Shown here: positions 1 through 5,009 of the stretch, one piece after another | Layout: each line of letters opens with the position of its first letter | Position numbering within the stretch: the first letter of the stretch is position 1 | Source of the DNA: Pseudomonadota bacterium | GTDB taxonomy: Bacteria; Pseudomonadota; Alphaproteobacteria; Rhodospirillales; Casp-alpha2 | Length of the DNA: 5,320 nt | Direction: 5' to 3' | Assembly: GCA_022563215.1 (NCBI GenBank) | Contig: JADFNT010000143.1 | Coordinates: forward strand, 1-5,320 | Translations under genes and position numbers: made by a program | The notes under the pieces: generated by a model | Seen by the model: the letters and a program-made list of their open reading frames with translations, nothing else | Told to the model about the DNA's origin: nothing | Database searches by the model: none

Positions 1-801
1 GCGGACGTGTCGATCAACACCGTGACGAAGCTGCTTGTGGACGCGGGACTTGTTTGCGCCCGGTTCCACGATGAAGCGGTGCGCGGTGTCAAAGCACAGC
101 ATATCCAGTGCGATGAAATCTGGTCGTTCTGCTACACGAAAGCCAAGAACGTTCCGACCGCGAAGGCAGCGCCGGAACATGCGGGCGATGTATGGACGTG
201 GACGGGGCTGGATCGGGACAGCAAGTTGATCGTCTCATATCTGATCGGCGGGCGTGACGCGGAATATGCAAACGCCTTCATGCAGGATGTGGCGGATCGG
301 CTGGCAAACCGTGTCCAACTGACTACGGACGGACATAAGGCATATCTGGAAGCGGTCGATGATGCTTTTGCCGGGGACGTTGATTTTGCCCAACTGGTGA
401 AGATGTACGGCCCGGCCCCTGATAGCACGAAGGGCCGCTACAGCCCGGCGGAATGCACAGGGGTTAGAAAGCGCCGTGTCGCGGGCAACCCGGACATTGA
501 CGCGGTAAGCACGTCATACGTTGAGCGCCAAAACCTGACCATGAGAATGTCCATGCGCCGGTTCACCAGATTGACCAATGCGTTCTCAAAGAAGATCGAC
601 AACCACATTCACATGCTATCGCTTTATTTCGTGTATTATAACTTCTGCCGCCAGCACAAATCGCTTGGCGGCATTTCACCTGCGATGGAAGCTGGCCTTA
701 GCGATACCCTTCACGACATGGAATGGATTATCGGATTGATTGACGCCCGCGCCCCAAAACCTGGACGGCGCGGATCGTATAAGAAAGATATTTCAAACTG
801 A
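1..801 (+). CDS. IS1-family-like transposase, 5' end outside the window
   Basis: DDE-type transposase of an IS1-like subgroup common in Alphaproteobacteria; it would catalyse cutting and joining of its own element. The frame is open from base 1 (codons Ala-Asp precede the GTG at 7), and the first residues (SINTVTKLLVDAG) look like the last helix of the helix-turn-helix that normally follows an N-terminal zinc-binding segment. The gene therefore almost certainly begins upstream, and the GTG at 7 is not the real start. Catalytic candidates: Asp in QCDEIWSF (codon 112-114), Asp in TTDGHKAYL (328-330) and Glu in SYVERQNLTMRMS (523-525), giving the D-D-E order. The C-terminal part has the typical RRFTRLTNAFSKK and YYNFCRQHK motifs and ends in a basic tail after APKPGRRG. 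The visible part is intact, with no frameshift. Base composition looks less G+C-rich than the genes to the right, consistent with acquired DNA. Family assignment is confident; the exact IS name is not known. Confidence 0.9.
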   Translation, partial: ADVSINTVTKLLVDAGLVCARFHDEAVRGVKAQHIQCDEIWSFCYTKAKNVPTAKAAPEHAGDVWTWTGLDRDSKLIVSYLIGGRDAEYANAFMQDVADRLANRVQLTTDGHKAYLEAVDDAFAGDVDFAQLVKMYGPAPDSTKGRYSPAECTGVRKRRVAGNPDIDAVSTSYVERQNLTMRMSMRRFTRLTNAFSKKIDNHIHMLSLYFVYYNFCRQHKSLGGISPAMEAGLSDTLHDMEWIIGLIDARAPKPGRRGSYKKDISN

Positions 802-810
802 GACACTACC
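1..810 (+). mobile_element. Right part of an IS1-like insertion sequence
   Basis: The transposase stop codon (799-801) is followed at once by GACACTACC (802-810), which read on the other strand is GGTAGTGTC, a plausible terminal inverted repeat ending the element about 9 bp after the stop. The left end lies outside the window, so neither the matching inverted repeat nor a target-site duplication can be checked. The right boundary is inferred from position and the usual compact layout of IS elements, and could be off by several bases. Confidence 0.6.
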
Positions 811-933
811 AAAAAATCAGGTGTATTGACTCTCTATACCTTGGGAACTAACGTCCCGGCCTTCACCGGCAAGGGATGCGGAATGAGAGCCTTCGGTTTT
901 AGGGGAGGGGACTCCGTACCCTGGGGTATGAGC

Positions 934-953
934 ACCAAAGGCCCCTTGGTTTT
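934..953 (+). terminator. Weak terminator-like hairpin
   Basis: ACCAA (934-938) pairs with TTGGT (946-950) over a 7-nt loop and is followed by TTT then GC. The stem is short and A/T-rich at its base with only a brief T run, so terminator function is doubtful. If real, it would end transcription coming from the IS or from an older upstream gene before hpf. Confidence 0.25.
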
Positions 954-991
954 GCAGGGCTAAGACGGTGTTTTGCTGAGCTAAGACGGTC
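950..991. repeat. Two tandem 21-bp direct repeats upstream of hpf
   Basis: Unit 1 spans 950-970 and unit 2 spans 971-991. They agree at 18 of 21 positions, sharing TTTTGC at the start and GCTAAGACGGT near the end; differences fall at unit positions 7, 9 and 21. The 21-bp period is about two turns of B-DNA, so both copies face the same side of the helix, as in tandem protein-binding sites. The repeats end 32 bp before the hpf start. An operator role is inferred; the alternative is a chance or slippage duplication. Confidence 0.6.
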
Positions 992-1019
992 GGTTAACTT
1001 AAGGATCCTTATTCAACCG
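991..1019. promoter_or_regulatory. Nested palindrome immediately upstream of hpf
   Basis: A perfect 12-bp palindrome, TAAGGATCCTTA (1000-1011), is flanked by CGGTT (991-995) and AACCG (1015-1019), which are also complementary and centred within one base of the same axis. As RNA this could fold into a hairpin holding the only strong purine-rich Shine-Dalgarno-like sequence before hpf (AAGGA, 1001-1005), which is 18 nt from the ATG and thus too far for a usual site. It could be a DNA operator or an RNA element controlling hpf translation; which one cannot be told from sequence. Confidence 0.4.
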
Positions 1020-1023
1020 GATC

Positions 1024-1614
1024 ATGGATATTTCCGTTAAAGGCAGGAATTTGGATGTCGGCGATGCCCTCAAGGGGCACGTCGAAGACCATCTGAGCAG
1101 CGCCGTTACCAAGTATTTCATGCGCGCAATCGATGCCAGCGTCGTTTTTTCCAGGGAAGGCCGCAACCTTCGCGCCGACATTTCCGTCCACCCTGGCCCC
1201 CGCGGCATGGTGGTGCAAGGGGGCTCGGAATCGAACGACCCCTATGCCGCCTTCGACGGCGCGCTGGCGCGCATTTCCAAGCAACTGAGGCGCTATAAAA
1301 GGCGTCTCAGCAGCCACCACAAGGGCCATGCCGAGGACGTGCTGCCGGCCCAGCAATATGTCATCCAACCCGTCCACGAAGACGATGAAGTCGCTGCCGA
1401 CGACTCCCCGGCGATCATCGCCGAGATGCCGGTCCATATCGCGACACTTTCGGTTTCGGAAGCGGTCATGCGGATGGATTTGGCCGATGCCCCGGTGACG
1501 ATGTTCCGCCACAGCGCCACCAGGCGGCTCAACGTGGTTTACCGCCGCAACGATGGCAACATCGGCTGGATCGACCCGAGCGAAGACGAAGACAAGCCAA
1601 ATGGAAGCCAATAA
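1024..1614 (+). CDS. hpf: Ribosome hibernation-promoting factor, long form
   Basis: Cytoplasmic protein that binds the 30S decoding region of idle ribosomes and, in the long form, dimerises them into inactive 100S particles. The 196-aa product has the N-terminal HPF/RaiA fold at about residues 1-100 (opening MDISVKGRNLDVGDALKGHVED, then a basic stretch QLRRYKRRL near 87-95), an acidic Asp/Glu-rich linker at about 115-135, and the C-terminal dimerisation domain at about 138-186 (LSVSEAVMRMDLADAPVTMFRHSATRRLNVVYRRNDGNIGWIDP). Length and both domains fit the long HPF of Alphaproteobacteria. The ATG at 1024 is chosen because the family motif starts there, although it has no good ribosome binding site at normal spacing. 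ptsN follows 50 bp downstream, the usual order. An IS lies upstream instead of the commonly found rpoN. Confidence 0.95.
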   Translation: MDISVKGRNLDVGDALKGHVEDHLSSAVTKYFMRAIDASVVFSREGRNLRADISVHPGPRGMVVQGGSESNDPYAAFDGALARISKQLRRYKRRLSSHHKGHAEDVLPAQQYVIQPVHEDDEVAADDSPAIIAEMPVHIATLSVSEAVMRMDLADAPVTMFRHSATRRLNVVYRRNDGNIGWIDPSEDEDKPNGSQ

Positions 1615-1637
1615 CGGGTACCGGCGTTGCGGTCCCG
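1615..1637 (+). other. Intercistronic stem-loop between hpf and ptsN
   Basis: CGGG (1615-1618), one bulged T, then ACCG (1620-1623) pairs with CGGT (1630-1633) and CCCG (1634-1637): eight base pairs, one bulge and a 6-nt loop, beginning at the base after the hpf stop codon. No T run follows, so it does not look like an intrinsic terminator. It more likely protects the hpf end from 3' exonucleases or sets the hpf:ptsN ratio (inference). Confidence 0.55.
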
Positions 1638-1664
1638 AAGATAAAGTGAGAGTGAGGAACGGCC

Positions 1665-2129
1665 ATGGAGATCAACGATCTTCTCGTCCCGGAAGGCGTC
1701 GTTGCCGACCTGAAAGCGACGAGCAAGAAACAGGCACTGCAAGACCTCGCCAAGCGCGCGGCCGAGGTATCGGGCCTGCATGAAAGGGCGATTTTCGACG
1801 TCCTGATGGAGCGCGAGCGGCTGGGCACCACTGGCGTCGGCAACGGCATCGCCATTCCTCACGGCAAGCTGGCGAACCTGGACCGCCTTCACGGCCTGTT
1901 TGCCCGGCTCGAACAGCCGATCGATTTTCACGCTATCGACGAACGTCCGGTGGATTTGATCTTTGTCCTGCTGGCACCGGAAAACGCCGGCGCCGACCAC
2001 CTCAAGGCCCTGGCCCGCATCTCGCGGCTGCTCCGCAATAATGGCATTTGCGACAAGCTGCGCGGCACCGACAGCGCCGAGGCTTTGTTCGCTATTTTAA
2101 CCGAATCCCAAGAAGACCGCGCCGCCTGA
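1665..2129 (+). CDS. ptsN: PTS IIA-like nitrogen regulatory protein, EIIA-Ntr
   Basis: Terminal phosphoacceptor of the nitrogen phosphotransferase system (PtsP to NPr to PtsN). It transports no sugar; by its phosphorylation state it regulates targets such as K+ transport and stress/nitrogen responses, in the cytoplasm. The 154-aa length is typical. The phospho-accepting histidine is His66 in GIAIPHGK, within the hallmark segment ERLGTTGVGNGIAIPHGK (51-68); further conserved parts are PVDLIFVLLAPENAGADHLKALARISRLL (about 96-124). The ATG at 1665 is preceded by GAGGA (1654-1658) at 6-nt spacing, which fixes the start. It follows hpf by 50 bp with no clear terminator between, so the two are probably co-transcribed. 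The next genes are on the opposite strand and converge on it. Confidence 0.96.
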   Translation: MEINDLLVPEGVVADLKATSKKQALQDLAKRAAEVSGLHERAIFDVLMERERLGTTGVGNGIAIPHGKLANLDRLHGLFARLEQPIDFHAIDERPVDLIFVLLAPENAGADHLKALARISRLLRNNGICDKLRGTDSAEALFAILTESQEDRAA

Positions 2130-2130
2130 A

Positions 2131-2167
2131 GCCGGCCGCCGGCGAGAGGGCCCTTAAAGGGGTTTAT
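2131..2167. terminator. Possible bidirectional terminator between convergent genes
   Basis: The 47 bp between the ptsN stop and the DUF1150 stop hold GCCGG-CCG-CCGGC (2131-2143) and then CCCT-TAA-AGGG (2151-2161) followed on the plus strand by GTTTAT. Convergent genes are expected to end here, but both hairpins are short and neither strand has a strong T run, so this is a weak call. Confidence 0.3.
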
Positions 2168-2176
2168 CGCTGGCCG

Positions 2177-2413
2177 TCAGTGTACGCTGAGGGGCTCAAG
2201 GTCGTTCTGGATCGCCGCCGCCCGGGCCAGGTCCGGGGTTTCCATTAATCCCAATTGTTGGCCGTTGGCGGCAACCACCGCGAACGCGGTCCCGCCGTTA
2301 ACCTCGACCGGCTTGATGTAGGCGACGTGTTGCGCCCCCCACTGGGCGAAATCATGGGCCGACATCACAGGCACGGCGTCGGGTTTTCCGGTTTTCAAGG
2401 AATCCTTGTTCAT
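2177..2413 (-). CDS. DUF1150 family small protein
   Basis: A 78-aa protein matching the DUF1150 family, small alphaproteobacterial proteins of unknown function often encoded just after hsp20. Family features seen: MSAHDFAQWGAQHVAYIKPVEVNGGTAFAVVAANGQQLGL, then an alanine-rich segment and the ending NDLEPLSVH. No signal peptide or membrane segment is visible, so it is probably cytoplasmic. The ATG at 2413 is chosen over an upstream in-frame TTG at 2428 because a consensus AAGGAGG (2419-2425) sits 5 nt before it. That ribosome binding site overlaps the hsp20 stop codon (2425-2427), implying translational coupling within one operon. A role alongside the chaperone is inferred from context only. 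Confidence 0.88.
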   Translation of the reverse strand: MNKDSLKTGKPDAVPVMSAHDFAQWGAQHVAYIKPVEVNGGTAFAVVAANGQQLGLMETPDLARAAAIQNDLEPLSVH

Positions 2414-2418
2414 ATCGG

Positions 2419-2425
2419 CCTCCTT
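2419..2425 (-). promoter_or_regulatory. Ribosome binding site of the DUF1150 gene, overlapping the hsp20 stop
   Basis: Consensus AAGGAGG on the minus strand, 5 nt before the ATG at 2413. Its first base is shared with the hsp20 stop codon, so ribosomes finishing hsp20 arrive on this site. It decides the start of the DUF1150 gene. Confidence 0.8.
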
Positions 2426-2901
2426 CAATCCGCCTTGACGTCGATGGTTTTCGGGCCCTTGCCCTTGCTTTCGGAAGGACTGCTTTCGATTTTGATGGTG
2501 CGGACCTCCGGCTCCGGTACGATTCGCTCAAGTTCGATGTACAAAAGCCCGTTATCCATGGTTGCGCCCTGGACCTCGATGCCCTCGGCGAGCACGAAGC
2601 TGCGCTGGAACTGTCTCGAGGCGATGCCCCGGTGCAGGTAAACCCGGTTTTCTTCCCCGTCTCCGTCCGCGTCTTCCAGGCGGCCGCGGATGATAAGCTG
2701 GTTGTCTTCCACGGACACGTTCAGGTCGTCTATGGAAAACCCGGCCACGGCGAGCGTGATGCGGAGGGCGTTTTCGCCGAATTGCTCAATGTTATAGGGC
2801 GGGTAGCCCTCGGCCGATGCCTTGGACGCCCGGTCCAGAATCCGCTCGAAATGTTCGAAACCCAGCAGCAACGGGCTGTTGAAGACTGACATACGCGACA
2901 T
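2425..2901 (-). CDS. Hsp20/alpha-crystallin family small heat-shock protein
   Basis: ATP-independent cytoplasmic holdase that binds unfolding proteins and passes them to DnaK/ClpB. The 158-aa product has an N-terminal arm (MSRMSVFNSPLLLGFEHFERILDR), an alpha-crystallin domain at about 37-138 (starting YNIEQFGENALRITLAVAGFSIDDL), the family AxxxNGxL-type motif ATMDNGLLYIEL (113-124) and an I-x-I motif, Ile136-Lys-Ile138, that docks into neighbouring subunits during oligomer assembly. A charged, Lys/Ser-rich tail follows. It is an IbpA-like (class A) member by eye. The start at 2901 is preferred over an in-frame ATG at 2949 because GAGGAG lies 7 nt before it and the family N-terminus begins there; Met4 (MSVFNSP) is a possible alternative. 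The gene is first in a two-gene operon with DUF1150 and divergent from the FAH-family gene. No sigma-32 consensus was seen upstream. Confidence 0.94.
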   Translation of the reverse strand: MSRMSVFNSPLLLGFEHFERILDRASKASAEGYPPYNIEQFGENALRITLAVAGFSIDDLNVSVEDNQLIIRGRLEDADGDGEENRVYLHRGIASRQFQRSFVLAEGIEVQGATMDNGLLYIELERIVPEPEVRTIKIESSPSESKGKGPKTIDVKAD

Positions 2902-3010
2902 GGTCGTGCTCCTCTTCGATTTGAGCGAGTACGTTTGTTCAGGGCCCATGACGTTCGGCGCCCCATCTTACGCCCCTTGGCGGCCGCAACAGGCGCCACC
3001 GGCGTCACTC

Positions 3011-3041
3011 ATAAAAATGGCTCAAAACCGGCCGCTGTCAA
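3011..3041 (-). promoter_or_regulatory. Candidate promoter for hsp20-DUF1150
   Basis: On the minus strand a perfect -35 TTGACA (3036-3041) is followed after 19 bp by TTTTAT (3011-3016), or after 18 bp by TTTTTA. The spacing is longer than ideal and the -10 matches only in part. It would give a leader of about 100 nt before the hsp20 ATG. The -35 lies in the loop of an inverted repeat (GGCCGC 3030-3035 / GCGGCC 3045-3050), which could affect access. Confidence 0.4.
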
Positions 3042-3076
3042 TAGGCGGCCCCGAAAGCCCGATGAATGAGGGCTTC

Positions 3077-3094
3077 GATCAAATAATTTTGATC
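3077..3094. promoter_or_regulatory. 18-bp palindromic operator candidate between the divergent genes
   Basis: GATCAAA (3077-3083), spacer TAAT, TTTGATC (3088-3094): a perfect 7-bp inverted repeat with a 4-bp gap, A/T-rich in a G/C-rich setting, as expected for a dimeric regulator's site. It lies about 20 bp before the extended -10 of the FAH-family gene and about 35 bp upstream of the hsp20 -35 candidate, so it could control either side. The regulator is unknown. The arms do not have the FNR/CRP order (TTGAT-N4-ATCAA). Confidence 0.5.
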
Positions 3095-3112
3095 TGCCCC
3101 GTGGCATGCCAG

Positions 3113-3121
3113 TGTTACAAT
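3113..3121 (+). promoter_or_regulatory. Extended -10 promoter element for the FAH-family gene
   Basis: TGT followed by TACAAT (3116-3121) fits an extended -10 (TGn plus a 5/6 match to TATAAT). No good -35 is present at 17 bp; TTGATC at 3090-3095 is 20 bp away. Transcription would start near 3128, about 40 nt before the ATG at 3171. It overlaps the ATG at 3120, arguing against that codon as the translation start. Confidence 0.45.
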
Positions 3122-3170
3122 GGCTAAAGCTGATGAACAGCGCCTGACAACCTTGGGAGGGGGTTCACCG

Positions 3171-3941
3171 ATGACGCTTTGGGGACGGTTCGACGACGCC
3201 GGGTCGGTGGGTTTCGGGACCATGGACGGCGACACCATCACCATTCACCAAGGCGACATGTTCGCCGGAGCCAAGGCGACGGGCGAGACGCTTCTCCTCG
3301 CCGACGTGAAGCTGCTGGCGCCCTGTGAGCCGACCAAGATGATCGCGTTGTGGAACAACTTCCACGCCCTGGCCGCCAAGATGGATATGCCGGAGCCTGA
3401 AGAGCCGCTGTACCTGCTCAAGGGCAACAATTCCTTTCTCGGCCCCGACGAGGTCGTCCGCCGGCCGGTGTCCTACGACGGCAAGGTTGTCTACGAGGGC
3501 GAACTCGGCATCATTATCGGCCAGGAATGCAAGGAGGTGTCCGAGGCCGACGCCCCGGACTACATCTTCGGCTATACCTGCATCAACGACGTCACCGCCG
3601 TCGAGCTGATCAGCAAGGACAAAACCTTCGCCCAATGGGTGCGGTCCAAAAGCTTCGACACCTTCGGCGTCTACGGCCCGGTCATCGCCACCGGGCTCGA
3701 CCCGGCGGCGTTAGTGGTGAAAACGGTGCTCAACGGCGACGAAAGACAGAATTACCCGATCAGCGACATGATCTTTCAGCCCGCCCGGCTGGTCGGCCTG
3801 ATATCCCACGACATGACACTGATGGCGGGCGACGTGATTTGCTGCGGCACCTCCATCGGCGTCGGCTCGATGAAGGAAAAGAGCAACACCGTCGAGGTGA
3901 CCATCGACGGGATCGGCACGCTGTCCAACGTTTTCGAGTGA
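3171..3941 (+). CDS. Fumarylacetoacetate hydrolase (FAH) family protein
   Basis: Member of the FAH superfamily, Mg2+/Mn2+-dependent enzymes that cleave or isomerise C-C bonds in 2,4-dioxo acids and related products of aromatic or sugar-acid breakdown; cytoplasmic. The 256-aa length is normal. The metal-binding E-x-E is Glu109/Glu111 in VVYEGELGIIIG, with Asp140 in YTCINDVTA as third ligand candidate; other family marks are WVRSKSFDTFGVYGP (156-170), SDMIFQPARLVGLIS (198-212), and GTSIGVG (226-232) in place of the usual GTPxGVG. Near 62-71 the protein reads NNFHALAAKM where many relatives have NYxxHxxEM, so the usual His and Glu appear to be Leu67 and Lys70. The ATG at 3171 is chosen over 3120: it has GGGAGGGGG (3155-3163) before it, and 3120 overlaps the promoter. 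The reductase gene follows 35 bp later in the same direction. The substrate is not identifiable. Confidence 0.9.
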   Translation: MTLWGRFDDAGSVGFGTMDGDTITIHQGDMFAGAKATGETLLLADVKLLAPCEPTKMIALWNNFHALAAKMDMPEPEEPLYLLKGNNSFLGPDEVVRRPVSYDGKVVYEGELGIIIGQECKEVSEADAPDYIFGYTCINDVTAVELISKDKTFAQWVRSKSFDTFGVYGPVIATGLDPAALVVKTVLNGDERQNYPISDMIFQPARLVGLISHDMTLMAGDVICCGTSIGVGSMKEKSNTVEVTIDGIGTLSNVFE

Positions 3942-3965
3942 AATCTGCAATACTGTAACCGGCTT

Positions 3966-3974
3966 GGGAGGGAG
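3966..3974 (+). promoter_or_regulatory. Ribosome binding site of the reductase gene
   Basis: GGGAGGGAG; its GGAGG core (3967-3971) is 5 nt before the ATG at 3977. The ten bases CTTGGGAGGG here (3963-3972) also occur before the FAH-family gene (3152-3161), so the two genes share a very similar, strong initiation site. Confidence 0.75.
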
Positions 3975-3976
3975 TT

Positions 3977-4966
3977 ATGAGGATTTGTATTGTCGGTGCC
4001 GGCGCCATCGGCGGCCTGATGGGCGCCAAGCTGGCGCTGAGCGGTGAGGAAGTCACGGTCGTCGACCAGGGGGCGCACCTCCAGGCGATCCAGGAAAACG
4101 GCCTGAAACTGATTTGGGAGGACGGCACCGAATACGTGGCCGAGGTCGCCAAGGCCACGGACAAGGTCGAGGACGCCGGCGTTCAGGACCTGATCATCCT
4201 GAGCCTGAAGGCACATTACCTGGAACAGGTGGCCAAGCAGATTCCCAAGATCACCGGGCCCGACACCATGATCGTCACGGTGCAGAACGGAATCCCGTGG
4301 TGGTATTTCCACAAGCACGGCGGCGAGTTCGACGGCCGGCGGATCGAATCCCTCGACCCCGACGGGGTGCTGGGCAAGAACATCGACGCCGACAGGATCA
4401 TCGGCTGCGTTGTCTATCCGGCCGGCGCGGTCAGCGCCCCGGGGGTCATCCACCACGTCGAAGGCGACCGCTTCCCCATCGGCGAACTGGATGGCTCGGA
4501 ATCGGAACGGGTCCGGAAACTCTACGACCTTTTAGTCAATGCCGGGTTCCGGTCCCGGATTCTTGACGACATCCGCTCCGAAATCTGGCTCAAGGCCTGG
4601 GGCAACCTGTCGTTTAACCCGATCAGCGCCCTGACCCATGCGACCCTGGCCGACATCTGTCAGTTCCGGGAAACCCGAAAGCTCGCCGAAACCATGATGG
4701 CCGAGGCCCAGGCCATCGCCGAGAAGCTCGGCATCACCTTCCGCCACACCATCGAGAAGCGCATCAGTGGCGCCGAGGGCGTGGGCAAGCACAAGACCTC
4801 CATGCTCCAGGACGTGGAGGCCTCCAGGCCCCTGGAGGTCGGGGGTCTCATCGGGTCGGTCCTGGAGCTGGGCAGGCTGCTGGGCATGCCCATGCCGCAC
4901 ATCAGCGCCGTGTACGCCTGCACCAGGCTCCTGGGGGAGAAGACCGCCGCGCCGCCGACCGCCTGA
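3977..4966 (+). CDS. Ketopantoate reductase (ApbA/PanE) family dehydrogenase
   Basis: Cytoplasmic NAD(P)H-dependent reductase of the 2-dehydropantoate 2-reductase family; family members reduce ketopantoate or other 2-oxo acids to 2-hydroxy acids. The 329-aa product has an N-terminal Rossmann domain with GAGAIGG (7-13), the LSLKAH segment with Lys78 and VQNGIPWWYFH (102-112), then the helical C-terminal domain with EIWLKAWGNLSFNPISALT (202-220). Lys206 is the catalytic Lys candidate; Asn210 and Asn214 probably contact substrate; SMLQD (275-279) and Glu287 also fit the family. Where family members usually read ARG after the second strand to bind the NADPH phosphate, this protein has Asp30-Gln31-Gly32, suggesting NADH preference (inference). 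It is slightly longer than typical PanE (about 300 aa) and sits in a catabolic-looking cluster, so a role other than pantothenate synthesis is likely; the symbol panE is withheld. It lies 35 bp after the FAH-family gene, probably in the same transcript. Confidence 0.92.
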   Translation: MRICIVGAGAIGGLMGAKLALSGEEVTVVDQGAHLQAIQENGLKLIWEDGTEYVAEVAKATDKVEDAGVQDLIILSLKAHYLEQVAKQIPKITGPDTMIVTVQNGIPWWYFHKHGGEFDGRRIESLDPDGVLGKNIDADRIIGCVVYPAGAVSAPGVIHHVEGDRFPIGELDGSESERVRKLYDLLVNAGFRSRILDDIRSEIWLKAWGNLSFNPISALTHATLADICQFRETRKLAETMMAEAQAIAEKLGITFRHTIEKRISGAEGVGKHKTSMLQDVEASRPLEVGGLIGSVLELGRLLGMPMPHISAVYACTRLLGEKTAAPPTA

Positions 4967-4968
4967 GG

Positions 4969-5005
4969 GCGGGGGTAGGAAACGATTTACCGAATAGCTG
5001 CCCGC
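4969..5005 (+). terminator. Possible weak terminator or stem after the reductase gene
   Basis: GCGGG-GGTA (4969-4977) can pair with TACC (4988-4991) and, across a 9-nt bulge, CCCGC (5001-5005), followed by GTCTTCC. The bulge is large and the T run poor, so this may not terminate; it is noted because a new promoter lies just downstream. Confidence 0.2.
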
Positions 5006-5009
5006 GTCT

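Larger units (their letters stand above)
811..1023. other. Non-coding region between the IS and hpf
   Basis: These 213 bp hold no convincing gene. One frame is open from 802 to 963 but has no good start and carries many AGA/AGG/GGA codons unlike its neighbours. Visible structure: a weak hairpin followed by T's (934-953), a 21-bp tandem repeat (950-991) and a nested palindrome (991-1019) just before hpf. A TTGACT hexamer at 826-831 lies 15 bp beyond the IS end, but no good -10 element follows at normal spacing. In related genomes rpoN usually precedes hpf; no rpoN-like sequence is seen here. Confidence 0.6.

Noticed and set aside
840..925. Hairpin-rich stretch that recalls group II intron or other structured-RNA sequence
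   Set aside because: Only short local pairings; no domain V consensus, no tRNA-like cloverleaf and no known riboswitch core recognised.
802..963. A 54-codon stretch in the same frame as the transposase, open from its stop to a TAA at 961-963
   Set aside because: No start codon with a ribosome binding site, codon choice unlike neighbouring genes (AGA, AGG, GGA, TTG) and no recognisable family; most likely chance.
1009..1611. A 200-codon open frame antisense to hpf
   Set aside because: It mirrors the high-G+C coding strand of a confidently assigned gene and has no family features.
2902..2949. Upstream ATG at 2949 giving a 16-residue extension of the small heat-shock protein
   Set aside because: The ATG at 2901 has GAGGAG at good spacing and matches the usual family N-terminus (MSxxSVFNSP-like).
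3120..3170. Upstream ATG giving a 17-residue N-terminal extension of the FAH-family protein
   Set aside because: It overlaps the TACAAT promoter element, has no ribosome binding site and adds residues not typical of the family; the ATG at 3171 has a strong site.
3776..4456. A 226-codon open frame antisense across the FAH/reductase junction
   Set aside because: It spans two well-supported genes on the other strand and their intergenic gap, with no recognisable domain; a composition artefact.
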